Assembly (NCBI GenBank): GCA_016617785.1
Contig: JADILM010000012.1
Location: 248,001-312,000 of the forward strand
Reading direction: 5' to 3'
Length of the DNA: 64,000 bases
Origin: Sporobolomyces roseus
Lineage: Eukaryota; Basidiomycota; Microbotryomycetes; Sporidiobolales; Sporidiobolaceae
The notes under the pieces are model-generated. The model made no database searches and was not told the origin of the DNA. It saw only the letters and a program-made list of their open reading frames with translations. Both the position numbers and the translations under genes were made by a program. Shown in pieces: positions 12,667 through 24,049 of this stretch (positions within the stretch are counted from its first letter, which is position 1; every line of letters starts with the position of its first letter).

Positions 12667-12724
12667 CTGTTCGGGTCTTGCATCTCTCCCACTACAACTT
12701 ATCTGCTTTGATACTACGCGCAAG
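12667..12724. promoter_or_regulatory. 58-bp divergent promoter, F-box-like copy / SWD2
   Basis: The start codons of the minus-strand F-box-like gene and the plus-strand SWD2 are 58 bp apart, so the two presumably share regulatory DNA or their 5' leaders overlap. No motif was identified. Confidence 0.35.
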
Positions 12725-14447
12725 ATGGATTCAGGAGCTACAGCTTCCACCTCGGCTGGTCCCTCAACCGCCAAACTCCCTCAATCCGTACCTCTTTCTC
12801 CCAACATTATGGTAAATCTCATCTCGCTCCTTTCACTTCCCCTGTCCTCGTAGCTGACCAGGAGAGCTCTCCATAGCGTTCATTCAAGACGGCAAAGGTA
12901 TTCAAGAAGCATGCAGAAGAGGGAAAGTCTTATACGAGTATGGGATTCGATAACAAGGGAGAACACTTGATTACAAGCGGAGAGGACGAGACTATGCAGT
13001 TATTCGACGTTAGGAGTGGAAAGTAAGCACATGACTTCGCTTGAGAACCGCTCAAGAGCTGATCGAATTGACGTCGGCTCTCTCGAATAGACATGTCAAA
13101 CAACTTTATTCCAAGAAGTACGGTGTCCATTTAGCGAGGTTCACACACAAGAGCAGTACGATCATCTATGCGAGTACGAAGGGGAATGGTGAGCATCTTC
13201 GAGTCTTCTACTTCCGGTGAATGCTGACGTTTGCGAATTTCGAGGGATCGTTCAGATGATATTCGATACCTCAGCTTGCACGACAACAACTATCTGAGAT
13301 ACTTTAAAGGTCACAAGAAGAGGTATGAGGACGATGAGCATTTCAGCTGAGGAGAAAAAGCTGAAGTTTTCGTATCTCGGTACAGGGTCGTTTCGCTTGC
13401 AATGTCTCCGCAAGACGATACTTTCCTTTCAGGTTCAACAGATGATACTATTCGACTATGGGATCTACGAGCAGCGACAGCGCAGGTGAGCAGAAGGAGT
13501 TCTGTAACAACACATCATGCCCAGACTGATTCAGTTTTCTCCTTTCTGTTCGCAGGGTCTCCTGAATGTTGCTGGACATCCTTCAGTCGGCTATGATCCC
13601 TCCGGACTAGTCTTCGGAGTCTGCTTGAACCTCCGCTCCACAGTCCTCATGTACGACCTCCGAAATTTCGACAAACAACCTTTCTTGACCGTTCACATTG
13701 ATGATCCAATCTTACGAGAACGAACTTTCCCACCTCGAACACCGATATACACGAGTATCAGCTATAGTAATGATACGAAATGGCTGTTGGTCGGAACGAG
13801 TGGAGATACGCATTATGTACTGGACGCTTATGACGGAAATGTGGTTGCGAGATTGGAATGTATGTCTGCCCTCTCTCTCCTCACTCTTGCTTCCTCTCGG
13901 CTGATAGAGCTGCTCGATCTCTCGCTCTAACAGGTCCGAAAGAGCAAGCAGCGATAGGATTAGAACGAGCGATAGTTCCACCTCACGAACGACCTACCGA
14001 ACCTGTCGCCGGACTTTCAAGCGAAGAAGTAAAGTGGTCTCCTGACGGTCGATACGTGATAGCTGGTACGCCTCTTCCTCTCCTCCTCCTCTCTACTCGA
14101 GCTGACTTCATCAAGTAATAGGTTCAATCGACGGAAACCTACACATCTGGGATTTCGCACCACCAGACTCAGAACGAGCTCCCGATCGACCAGAACCAAG
14201 TCCGAGTTGTACCTTGTACCCGATCAAATCGATCGAGGGTCATCCGAAAGGCCCTTCGAGGGTCGTTGCCTTCAACCCGAAAAATGCGATGATTGCGACT
14301 GCTGGGAATGAACTCGTGCGTCTGCTCCACTCTCGATTACCTTGCTCACCAAGCTGATGTTTGCTTTGGTGCACTCAGGCTTTCTGGTTACCGGATGCGA
14401 ACGATGCGTTTGGTCAAGGAGACGGGATAGTGAAAGAAGCGTTCTGA
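12725..14447 (+). CDS. SWD2: Swd2/WDR82 WD-repeat protein
   Basis: Nine exons (12725-12811, 12877-13022, 13091-13188, 13256-13322, 13386-13485, 13556-13859, 13934-14065, 14122-14315, 14379-14447) give 398 residues. WD40 repeats are evident: [15 protein letters not shown], then [12 protein letters not shown] (a family hallmark), [16 protein letters not shown], and [22 protein letters not shown]. Length and repeat order match Swd2/WDR82, a subunit shared by the COMPASS/Set1 histone H3K4 methyltransferase and the cleavage and polyadenylation factor (CPF/PTW-PP1 in animals). It therefore acts in the nucleus, linking H3K4 methylation to transcript 3'-end formation. It starts head to head with a decayed F-box-like gene. 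Confidence 0.9.
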
Positions 14448-14754
14448 AAACTTGTTGATAATAAAAGTATAATCACTCTCCCTTCTTTGCAGTGCGGAAT
14501 CCCTCGAACGCAGAGAGCTTTCGTGCGGTGTACAGAATCGAGAACATTGCATGAGAGGAACAAGGGGGAGATCGGAAAGAATGTATAAAGTCGCACACAT
14601 GACAAAAAGGAAATCGAGAATGTGAATACTGCTATTGCTGAAAGAAGGAAGAGGGGGTTGTCGAAGCCTAGAAGGTAGGGATGCTGTTGGAGAGGAGAAG
14701 AGCGTCAGTTCTCTGCTCGATTCGGAGAGAACGGGCGAAAGGAGGGCTATCTTA
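14448..14754. other. convergent intergenic region
   Basis: About 307 bp between the 3' ends of SWD2 and VMA6. It should hold both 3' UTRs; nothing else is visible. Confidence 0.5.
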
Positions 14755-16194
14755 CTAGTCGCTGTGAACGGAGAAGAATTGTTGTCAGCTCAACACTGCA
14801 TAGATAGAAGGAAGATGAGCTTACTTGATTCGATCCTTGGCGTTCTGAGCTATGCATTCCGCGATCCAGGTCAAACTTCGGATTTCTTGCTCTTTCAACT
14901 TGAAGAAACTGTAGAACACTCCCAGTTGGCTGTGACGCGTGATCTTCCGTCAGTATACAGTCTCCAAGAGAGAGCAGAGGGAAGGAAAACGAGTGCTGAC
15001 AATTGTTGCAAGAAAGCTAATTTGTTGAGATGGACCTCGTGTTGAAAGAAGTGATCTTCCAAGCTTCCTGCCGCACCCGCAGCTCCTCCACCAGATCCAC
15101 CCGACTCTGCTCCAGAAGTATCGAGGAACGCTCGGTACTCGACAATAGGATCGAGAACTTGTTTGACTTGATCGATGTCGTCTGCTCGTCCTAGAGCGAA
15201 AGTTCCTTCGGGGTAGAGTCGACCGAGAGAGGGGAAGAGGTTGGCTCGTTGTTCTTTCGAGAGGGAAGTGCCGAAAGAGTTGATCGTGATGTTGAGGGAT
15301 CTTCGATCGGCTTCGAAGGAGAGAATGGGTGACATGACATCGGAAGTTGGGGCACCGATTGATTGGACAAAGGAATGGAAGTCTTCGAGGTAAGATTTGT
15401 ACAGCTGTGGGATATAGTCAAGTCAGTCTCTATGCGAATGAGAGGAAGAGAGGCGAGTGATACTGACGGTGTTTCGGATAATTTCGATGTTGAGTTCGTC
15501 GAGATCTTGAGCAGAGAGGCAGTCGCGGAAGTAGGGAGCTGTGAAGTCACCAAGTAACTCAATACGGAATCTTTCGCGGATTAAGCCGAAGTGAACTCAC
15601 CAAGAGGAGTTTCGACGAGAACAGTCGAGTAAAGTTCTTCGACATTTGTAGCAACGCAAAGAGCGGGCATAGTCTCGAAGGTACCGAGAGGATGACACCG
15701 TTCGAGGAGATCGTGGGTGTCGCGCTCGTGTAGAGTACCGGAGATGAGGAGAACGACGTTGTCGATCATGTAGGCGTATCTGTGAAGTGGAGCCGGTTTC
15801 CTCAGTACAGAGACGGACTAAATAAATCTCGTCTACTCACGTCATGTAATCGAGGAACTTCTTCAATTGTCCACTAGCGTTGCTTCGAATATAGTTGAAC
15901 TCGTCGACTAATCGAGAAGTAGCTTTCTCTGCGATCGTCGAGGTCGAAATTGGTGAAGGCTCATTTGCGAGGAAGTTTCCGTAATCGGTCGCAGTCAGTT
16001 GCATTCGGAAGTCTGTACAGTATTCTTCTTGTCAGCTGAGGTTGCGAGGGCAGGAGGGGAGAACGAAGCGTACCATCGAGAGTTTCGCATTGTGTCAAAT
16101 TCGAGTACTGAGCTTGTGTCAGTAATCCCGCCTTGAATCCTCTGACCACACCTTCGAGGTAACCTGAATGCGAGTTGAAGAAGAGTGCCTCCAT
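14755..16194 (-). CDS. VMA6: V-type proton ATPase subunit d
   Basis: Exons on the minus strand are 16074-16194, 15841-16012, 15601-15779, 15468-15538, 15001-15404, 14825-14929 and a 7-nt tail 14755-14761, giving 352 residues, close to the ~345 of the family. Clear signatures are [18 protein letters not shown] at the N-terminus, [20 protein letters not shown], and [20 protein letters not shown] with [10 protein letters not shown] near the C-terminus. Subunit d caps the Vo c-ring and couples it to the central stalk of the V1 sector, acidifying vacuoles and endosomes. An insertion of Gly/Ser/Ala ([14 protein letters not shown]) interrupts the usually short loop before the C-terminal helices. If the last GTAAGC donor is not used, translation would stop two residues earlier, so the protein barely depends on that last intron. 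Confidence 0.93.
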
Positions 16195-16976
16195 TGAAGA
16201 GGTGAAGTTGGGCTGTGGGGGGGAAGAAGGAAGGGATTCCGGAAGGGTCAGCTCTCGCTCGCTGATACAGTTGGGCTACCTGATATGTATCCACTCAACC
16301 CTGCTATAGCCCTTGTAGCTTCTCGCTCGCTGATGTTGCCTCACGTTCCGCTTCGACTCGTTCCTCGCCCCTTTCTCATCTCCCCTTCACGCTTGATAGC
16401 CGAGGATTCCATGTAGCTCATCCTACGATATTCCTGTACCGTCTGACATAGATGGAAAGCCGTAGACTGACGAGGTGGTGAAGATGTCTTGATGAAGATG
16501 ACGAGAATCCAATCAATCGAGAATCGCTTGGAGCTGTGTTTGGCGGTAGCGAAGATGCGGCGAGATACCGGAGAAGTACTAAAGCTGTTCTGCTAGTGCT
16601 GAAGTCGGTTTGAAGTGGTGAAGTTGAACCAGATTTTCGCACTCAGATCTCGAACGGGAGGATTCGTCTTACTCTAAGGAACGGTAGTCCTGGCTTCGGG
16701 AGGCTTTCAGGGACGTAGACAAACAGATCCGGGCACCCTCGCCGCTTAATATGGTGAAATCAACAAGAAAAGCGACAAATCGCTCGCTTTCAAGTGGTCG
16801 CGAAATGAGGCCTTGAGTTCATTCGTCACACACGCAATGCTGTGAGCCCGAGAAGCAGCCTCTGTCTGGACGGGTAGAGCCAAGGTGAGAAGTATAGCTT
16901 TACAACAAACGGACAGAAACTGAACAACCAGGTAAACTTCCGACAGAGACGACCATAGCAAATCACTCATAAGTCC
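16195..16976. other. intergenic region between VMA6 and CAB5
   Basis: This 780-bp stretch contains the VMA6 upstream region and the CAB5 3' end. Short open frames on the minus strand show no domain or splice support. Confidence 0.45.
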
Positions 16977-17929
16977 TCATCTCCTCCTATCCTTCATCTC
17001 GATCTCCTCTCCACCTCTTTCTCCCCTCGTCCTCGATTTCTTAGGTTTCCCAACCTCTTTGAACCAAAGCCTCCAACCGATTCTCAATATCGCTCTAAAG
17101 ACTCCCACAGGCGGTACAAGCCAACTCAGTACCCAACTCCATCCTGCTCGTGCATTCAGTTTCGTGATCACTCGGTCGACTTGAGCTTGTAGATCTGGCA
17201 GAGGCCCTGAGTTGTCGATTACAAAGTCGGCATAATCGAGTTTCGAAGAGAGTGCGTGTTGGGCGCCGATTCGAGATTGAGCTTCTGATAGGGAGAGGTT
17301 ATTCCGTGCTCGTAATCTTTGGATTTGTAGGATCTCGGAGCTGAGTACAGGGGTCGATCAGTTCACGACAGATGCGATGCTTCGAGACAGAAAGAACAGA
17401 TACTCACCAGTAAACGACGACAATAGCACCGCAGAACCTCCACAGCCCCGCCTCGATCAACAGAGGAGCGTCCACCACGCAAACCTTCTCTCCCTTGATC
17501 CAATTCTTGAGTAACTCCCACGCCAACAATCTCCTGACCGCAGGATGAACGATTGAATTCAAAACTTTCCTCTGCTTCTCGTTATTGAATACTATCGATC
17601 CCAGCTTCTCCCTGTTGAGTTCACCATCTGATTTGAGGATGTCTTGACCGAAGTGAGAGACGAGTGCTGAGAGTGCGTAGGAATTGGGTTCGACTGCTAC
17701 TCGGGCTAAGACGTCTAGATCGATGAGGGGTACATCTTGTCCTTTGAAGATTGAAGATACAGTAGATTTGCCTGGATAGGAGAGAGAGCGTCAGAGGAAG
17801 AGTGAGGAAGTGGAAGAGCGAGGTGGGGGAAATAAACCTGAAGCGATTCCTCCAGTGAGACCGACGACTACAGAGGAGCAAGAGGTTAGTAGCAGATCCA
17901 ATGAGACTCTCGAGAGACTTACCGAGCAT
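16977..17929 (-). CDS. CAB5: dephospho-CoA kinase
   Basis: Four exons (17923-17929, 17838-17867, 17408-17771, 16977-17340) join to 254 residues. The first coding exon is only 7 nt (ATG CTC G) and the second 30 nt; splicing builds the P-loop GLTGGIASGKST across the intron between Gly and Lys. Further family motifs are DLDVLAR, VVDAPLLIEAGLW, and the lid-type arginines in QIQRLRARNNLSLSEAQSRI. The enzyme phosphorylates the 3'-OH of dephospho-CoA, the last step of coenzyme A synthesis. The C-terminus is extended by a hydrophobic stretch (about residues 210-235, WVLSWLVPPVGVFRAIL) and a basic tail, common in fungal and animal members and likely a membrane attachment. Adjacent genes do not suggest co-regulation. 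Confidence 0.93.
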
Positions 17930-19125
17930 GAGATGATGGAGGGAGAGCAAGCAAAGGATTTCATCATCTTGGGTTTCAACCTCCCACTATCGTCACCCAG
18001 ATTCTCGAAAAGCAACACAAGATCTATATAGTGACCCAATACAGACAAGGAAGAACCTCGACACTACAGGAGGAATCGCTTCTCGGCATCGTTGCCTTTC
18101 TCCTCTCCCAGCGCTCCCTTCCCCGACCCTCAACTCTACGGACGATCGACTTCCAAAAGTAGGGTTGTAGCGTATCACCGTAATATCGAATCTATCGAAG
18201 AATGAAGGCCTTCACGCCGCCTGTAGTGTTCGCTTCCTGCCTTGTAAATTCGCTCGCTTCTTTCTCGTTCTCATCTCCTGCATCTCTCTCGCCTCCGACT
18301 CGCGTTATATTGACTTGTTCTAATTCGACTCGTAGCTTCTAGACCGGATGAGCCGTCTCACCACCTCCGGGATCTCGCGCGACTTTCGAGAGAGGACGTC
18401 TCTTTCATGCGCAGAAACTTTCCACTTCGTTCTAGCTCACCTCTCTAATTCGGACACTTTTCGGACAACTAGCCACTGTGAGAACCTATCCCTCATCAGC
18501 TACTGTACATCCCTTAATCTACTTACTGCCGCGCTTTGCAGCTTTCGAGGATGCAACCATCGATTTCGCCAAAATTCTGATCGAATTACGCTCTCCGCCA
18601 GATGACTACGCAACTTCGACGCTGCCTCTTGACGTTGACAAAAGCTCACAGAACTGCACGCAACGACAAGGAGAGACCGATGTCTATTGCCAACGTTCCG
18701 AAGGATCTACCTGTTCTTTCTAAAGAAGGAAATCGATCTACCGAGTTCACGAGGCGTACTGGCAGAAAATGGCTCCAGCTACGAAAGAACGAAGTGGGCG
18801 GCGACACGAGTTTGAGCTGTGCGAAAGCAAGGGGTGAGAGAGATTCTCAACGGAAACCTCGTCCCGATTAGAATGGATAAGCTTTTTCTTTCTCTCTCTC
18901 GCTTGCGAACCTGCTTCCTTCCCCCCTTGCTCGCTCTGCCGTGATACAGAGTCGACTTGGCAGATCAGACCCGACCCGAAAGGCATTCATTAAGGTGTAC
19001 TTCACTGCGCTTGTGTTGAACGACTTTGCTTCATTAAACGTCGAAGATCTCTTCGCAACTCATTCCTTTCGCTTCATCCACTCTTCCTCTCTTCCAAACC
19101 TTCTCCACTTTTCTCCCTCGTCGAT
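17930..19125. other. intergenic region with no supported gene
   Basis: About 1.2 kb lie between the divergent CAB5 and Rua1-like genes. Several overlapping open frames of 60-90 codons exist on both strands, but none has a domain or a splice chain. The last ~150 bp are pyrimidine-rich, consistent with the 5' leader of the next gene. Confidence 0.45.
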
Positions 19126-20555
19126 ATGGCGACATCCTCCACCATCCCCCATTTCGCTTCTGACGGATCGACGTTGCTTCATGCGACTGGTTCATGCAAC
19201 GAGGTAAGCTTCTTTTTTCTCGGGTTCCTGTCTTTTTCAATTATTGAGCAGAAAGTTAACACTAACTCATCCAACCCCCTCGTTCTTCTCGCTTCTTTAC
19301 TGCAAACCTCCTCCTGTTCCTCCTCTTCGACTCTTCAGGATCGACGAGCTTTCCCTATCGAAGTGTCTTCGATAACTTCTCCTCCTTCTCCTTTATCATC
19401 TCGCACGACTCCTTTCCTTCCTTACTCACCTTCCTCTCGCCACATCCCCACGACGAACTCACTCGGAATGTCGTTCTCATCGTCGTCAAACACCGTCTTC
19501 CCTCCTTCGTACCTTTCGCTCGACACTCCTCCCCTCAACACTTCCACTTCCACCTCCACTTGTGCACCTCCACCATCACCCAAACGACCAAGTATCTCCC
19601 CCCTTCAGAGCCCTTTCGCCGCCGCGACTGCTCAGATCGACGAACGAAAGAACATCAATCGTTCCTTACGAATTTGCGGTTTCTCTTCGTCAAAGTCGAC
19701 TCCGACTTTCCCTCTCTCGCCAACGACGCCCACAGCATCGAATCTCGCGCTGCCAGAGTTTGAAGTCCCCCTCTTCACTCCGCCACACACTCCTCTCGCC
19801 ATGATCGACTCCCTCCCTCTTTCAGCTCCTCCTCCAGCACTTTCGAAGTCCCACTTCGCTGCTCCCCCGCCGTCGACCTGCTCAGAGCTTCGTGCTCGTC
19901 GACAACCTTTGAGGTGTCAGGGTGACCTGTTCACTCCAGCTTGGGTTCGAGGAGAGGGAAACGACAAGGAAGGTTATTGCTCGCTTTGCGAAACTGACGA
20001 GGGAGAACGACGAGGTGGCAAATGGTTGAGTCTCAAGGATGGATCGTACTGGTACCATCGTCAGTTCGTCCATGGTATCTCGTCCATCAGCGGTGTAAGT
20101 CCTCGTCGATCGTCGCTTTCCACTGTTCAGCAACCGAGAAGTGACCCTTTTCTCCACCTCCTTTCATAGCAATCCTTCGCGAAACCCATCGAGACTCGTT
20201 GCGTCGCCAACAAGGCAGGCGAATCCATCATTGAAGGTCTATGCGGTACTTGCTCCGACGTGCGTTCTGCTCTTTTCCAACTCGAAAGTTGAGCTTCGGA
20301 CTAACGCTTTGGGCTCGAAAACAGTGGAAACCCTTTGAGACTTACCGCTCATCTCCGTCCTCTCACTCTCCGAAAGTGTCTCGAACCCTCTGGTACCGTC
20401 ACGCTCACGAATGTCATTGTCACCGACCCATCAATCGTCCTCTTCCTCCAACTCCTCGACTCGTCGCTGCGCGACCAACTTTATCTGTCATCTCGCCTCC
20501 TTTCGTCTCTGTACGTCTTGGCATCCCATCTCGTTCCGAACGTGAGCTCCACTGA
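19126..20555 (+). CDS. Rua1-type transcription regulator (DUF4451-like C-terminus)
   Basis: Four exons (19126-19203, 19339-20094, 20170-20259, 20325-20555) give 384 residues, all in phase. The N-terminal 250 residues are Ser/Pro/Thr-rich and probably disordered. The C-terminal ~130 residues carry a Cys/His-rich module: RCQGDLFTPAWVRGEG, EGYCSLCETDE, GGKWLSLKDGSYWYHRQFVH, GISSISGQSF, EGLCGTCSDWKPF and LWYRHAHECHCH. This order matches the C-terminal domain of Rua1, the Ustilago regulator of ustilagic acid genes, where the cysteines and histidines probably bind zinc. I infer a nuclear DNA-binding regulator; targets cannot be read from the sequence. The stop is at 20553-20555, though a further spliced exon is possible. 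Confidence 0.75.
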
Positions 20556-20641
20556 CCCTTCTTGACGTTGATTCTTTCTCAGATTGCCGCCTAAACTTTC
20601 TGTTTTCTTCGTTCCTTGCATCCATTCATTTCCGTCAGCAA

Positions 20642-20674
<33 letters not shown>

Positions 20675-21080
20675 TTATCGTCCTCATCACCATCATCGAG
20701 ATACCCTCGTTCACTCATCCAGCATCATTCATCATCCACTCATTCATTTCTCCCTCATTGTGCATAGTCTCTTTCGGTTGTATCTAGTCACCTTAGCTCC
20801 AGTTCGTAACCATTATCAGTAGAAGTAAACATCGGGTTGTAAGCTTTATAGTCATCTTTGAATCGTAAGAAGTTCAAACATTGTTGTTTCCGAAGCGAGA
20901 ATCGAGTTGAGAGCCCACGGAGCTTCCTCACTCTCGCCTCGTCGCACGTCCGGTCAATCTGAATATAAGACCAGCTTTGATATTGCGATTTGCAATTTGC
21001 GCGAGTACGAAGGTTAAGGAGCGTAATCTGACCAAACTTTCGAGTCAAAATTCTCCACCAATTGAGGATCATTCTGTACC
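20556..21080. other. intergenic, convergent 3' ends
   Basis: About 525 bp between the Rua1-like gene and the phosphatase gene. It contains a trinucleotide microsatellite and a 98-codon minus-strand frame (20788-21084) without recognisable features. Confidence 0.4.
20642..20672. repeat. (CAT)n trinucleotide microsatellite
   Basis: About ten uninterrupted CAT units, followed by a degenerate TCATC-rich stretch to ~20760. It lies 3' of the Rua1-like stop codon, probably in the 3' UTR. Such tracts are often length-variable between strains. Confidence 0.9.
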
Positions 21081-21770
21081 TCAACGCCTTCGACCATAAG
21101 TATCACGGAAAGTAGAGATAGATGGCCGGAACGTTGAGCGTACCCTATATAATCCCTGCCAATTACCGAACCCATCTCTCAGGACCAAAACCTGTTGTTT
21201 CCCCTTCTGCTTCGGGTACGGGTTGGGCGAGAACGTTTGATCCGAGCCTGCCGGTGTATCGCATGATTGAGTCGGAGAGGCTGAGGCTGACTGGGCTTCT
21301 TTCGATGCGACTGCCTCAGCGTAGATTCGTGCATTCTTAGGTCCTCGAACCTCTAGAATCTCACAACGAGCTCGTTAGTCTGGGTGCGACAGGCGAGAGA
21401 GAGCGAAGCGTACGAGACAGTGTGCAGTGAAAGATGACTTTGGGCACTCCTTCTAGCTTTGTAACGAGATCTTGAACGGTTTGATCAGTTCGAGCCTCAG
21501 ATGGCGCTCGTATCGCTCCAGTACTGTTCCATTTCGCTCATCAGCTCCTAGTCCTCATATGCTGAAGGTGATAGAGCTAGACTAACATGTTCCCTCCTCG
21601 AAAGTCTTCGTCTGTGAGGAAAGAAAGCGACCGATTAGCGAGTTGCGGATATCGATATCTTTCTTGCACTCACCTCGTACATCCACTACTTGATAGTCCT
21701 TCCCAGCTACTGCATCACTCTTGATCAGCGCTGTGAGCTCATCGTGATTGATGTAGGCGACGTTCGGCAT
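21081..21770 (-). CDS. Cdc25-like rhodanese phosphatase (Ych1/Ibp1/Acr2 family)
   Basis: Four exons (21674-21770, 21587-21611, 21414-21523, 21081-21352) splice to 167 residues. The rhodanese fold is marked by YQVVDVRDEDFRGGN and by the catalytic loop HCTLSQVR (HC-X5-R), which is split by an intron between Ser and Gln. It continues RGPKNARIYAEA and ends with VLVLRDGFGNWQ. Exon 2 is only 25 nt. These features place it with S. cerevisiae Ych1, S. pombe Ibp1 and Acr2-type arsenate reductases. Phosphatase and arsenate-reductase members cannot be separated with certainty by eye. It is divergently arranged with the nitronate monooxygenase gene, 343 bp away. Confidence 0.85.
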
Positions 21771-22113
21771 TGCTCCTCTGGGAATATAGGAGAAAGAGCG
21801 AGATTGAGATCGAAATGGATGGAAGAAGGCTGGAGTGGTAAGTCTGAGTATCTTGAGAGATTCTGGTGGTGCACAAGTCGAGATCAGAAGCTGCGAGTGA
21901 GGTGTAGGAAGTCAAGAGTTGAAGCAGGAGCACGCAACGTCTTGTCTTCTCCCAACGACCTCCGAATCTACCGGTTCACACTAGAAGCTCTTCAATTGAT
22001 CTTCCAAGCCCCAGCAAGCTATTCAGAAGCGCCTCAAACGATAGAAACCTCGACTTCGGAGCCCCTCCACTCCTACATTTTTTCTCTTTCTTTCCGTTCC
22101 CCTCCCCCCCTGC
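21771..22113. promoter_or_regulatory. divergent promoter region
   Basis: 343 bp between the start codons of the rhodanese phosphatase (minus) and the nitronate monooxygenase (plus). It should hold both promoters and 5' leaders; the segment nearest the monooxygenase is pyrimidine-rich. No specific site was identified. Confidence 0.4.
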
Positions 22114-23557
22114 ATGCTTCGATCGGGCACTCGCAGTCTATCTTTGACCTTTAGAACACCCTCCAAGTACCTCTCCAACCCTTTTCCAGCTCTCCCTCAA
22201 CTTTCCCCACCTCTTGCTCTTTCTCACCTCCCAAGCTACTCAACGTACTCAAGCAAGATGACGCCCTCTTCAACCGCATTCTGTCAAGCACTCAATCTCA
22301 AGCACCCGATTGTATGTCCTCCAATGGCGAACTGTGCTGGAGGAATTCTTTCTGCTGAGGTATCCAAAGCTGGTGGGTTAGGATTAGTTGGTCAAGCTGT
22401 AAGTCCGGACCGTCTTGAGTATGCGAGCGATGACGAGCTCGAAGCGTTCCGAACTCACAGGGCTCACTCGATAATCTGAAGAGTGAGGTTGAGAAAGGGA
22501 GGAAACATCTTGGGTTGAAGGACGATGATCCATTACCGTGAGCGACATCTTCTTGACGATCTCACAGGCTCAGATCGCTGACATCCTTGTTGTTCGCAGA
22601 TTCGGACTGGGTCTGGTGCTATGGAAACTTGAAGAACCTGAACTCTCCTCCTCCTCAGAAGCCGAATCCCTCTCCTCCTCCTTTCTCTCCTACGTCGCCT
22701 CGATCTCTCCCCATTCAGTATGGCTCTCCTTCTCTCCCAGGCTCGAGAATTGGGTGAAAAGGTACAGGAAAGTCGAGGAGGAAGAGGGGAAGGAAAAGAG
22801 AGCGTTCGTTATGGTCATGGCTAGTCGAACGGAGGATACCATTGCTGCAAGTAAATGGGAGGGCGTAGATGTTGTTGTCGCTCAAGGTGAGTCCGAGAGT
22901 CGAAGAAGAAGGAGGAACTTCTGCTAGTTCTGTTTGGAACCTCCTGCGCCCACAGGTACTGAAGCTGGAGGACATGGACCATCTCACGATCTCGGACAAC
23001 CTCTCGACGAACTCCTCGCTTCAGTCTCTCCTCATTATCCACCTTCGACTCCTCCTTTCCTCCTCGCAGCCGGTGGTCTCTCCTCTTCTTCCTCGATCTC
23101 CTCTGTCCTCTCCAAGTTCCCGAGTGTCTCCGGCGTAGTCACCGGTACAGCTCTCACTGTCTCCATCGAATCCCTCTGGTCCAACCCTCAAAAAGAGCTA
23201 GTGATCCGAACTAAAAGTGGAGAAGAGACAGATCGAGGATTGGAGTGGGATCAAGTCAGGAACGCGATGGGATGGCCAGAAGGAGTGGACGGTAGAGCTA
23301 TCAGGAACAAGACGAGGGGGAGGAAAGATACGGTTGTCGAAGAGAGCAAGAAAGGGGACGGACCAAATTTGGACGAGGTCGGGACTTGGGCTGGTACGTT
23401 TTCGCTTCTCTCTTTCTGGGGTCATGATCGATATCGTAGGATCTGCATCGTCTAGTACTCACGCATTGCTGTCTATCTCGCAGGTACCGGTGTCGGAGAC
23501 GTTAATTCGATCAAACCCGCTGCCGAAATTCTCAAAGATCTCGTTTCTCAATTGTAG
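22114..23557 (+). CDS. nitronate monooxygenase (2-nitropropane dioxygenase family)
   Basis: Five exons (22114-22398, 22461-22537, 22600-22886, 22956-23393, 23484-23557) give 386 residues. The FMN-binding TIM-barrel family is shown by HPIVCPPMANCAGGILSAE, SKAGGLGLVG near the N-terminus, the glycine-rich GTEAGGHGP phosphate-binding loop, FLLAAGGLSS and the late TGVGDVNSIKPAAEIL. These FMN enzymes oxidise alkyl nitronates to carbonyls and nitrite, detoxifying propionate-3-nitronate. The first ATG gives a 48-residue Arg/Ser/Leu-rich extension (MLRSGTRSLSLTFRTPSK) resembling a mitochondrial presequence; a second in-frame ATG at 22258 starts just before the barrel. Confidence 0.88.
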
Positions 23558-24049
23558 CCTCCTCCAACTTCTCAGTAGTTCTCATGTTGTCGAAATACAA
23601 AGAAGCTTCTCTGTCGTTCTGTGTTCTCTTCGCTTCGTCTTCTCCTCTCTTTGCGAAGTCACGTGATCTCGACGCGATTGGTGTTTTGCTCCAAAAATCC
23701 AAATTTCTTGTCCGACTTTCTTCATCTCGCTATCACTTCTCTCAACACAAACTCAGCCGTGATAGTGCAGCACATCTTCAAGAGCAAGTCTCGATCCCCA
23801 CCACTTCAAGCCGCACCTACCTCTCTCTCTCTCCTCTTTCCTTTTCATCAAAAAAGACCTTTCTCTTCCCTTATCCTTCACACCCACTCCACCTTTCGCC
23901 GATCCTCTGTTGCAGTGCAACTCCAACGCATCGTCCACATTCGTTCATAGCCCAACTCCCTTACGCTCGTTCACCTACTCACAGATTCTCTTTCATCTTC
24001 CCGCTCAAACCTCTTCAGCCCTCTCCCCTCGCCTTCCGGATCAATCAAG
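23558..24049. other. intergenic / 5' leader region
   Basis: 492 bp, very pyrimidine-rich from ~23800 on. A long open frame (23584-24240) runs through it and into the next gene's first intron in the wrong frame; it has no domain and is best read as promoter and 5' leader. Confidence 0.45.

Noticed and set aside
20481..20714. Minus-strand frame with an Asp run
   Set aside because: The Asp run is only the complement of the CAT microsatellite.
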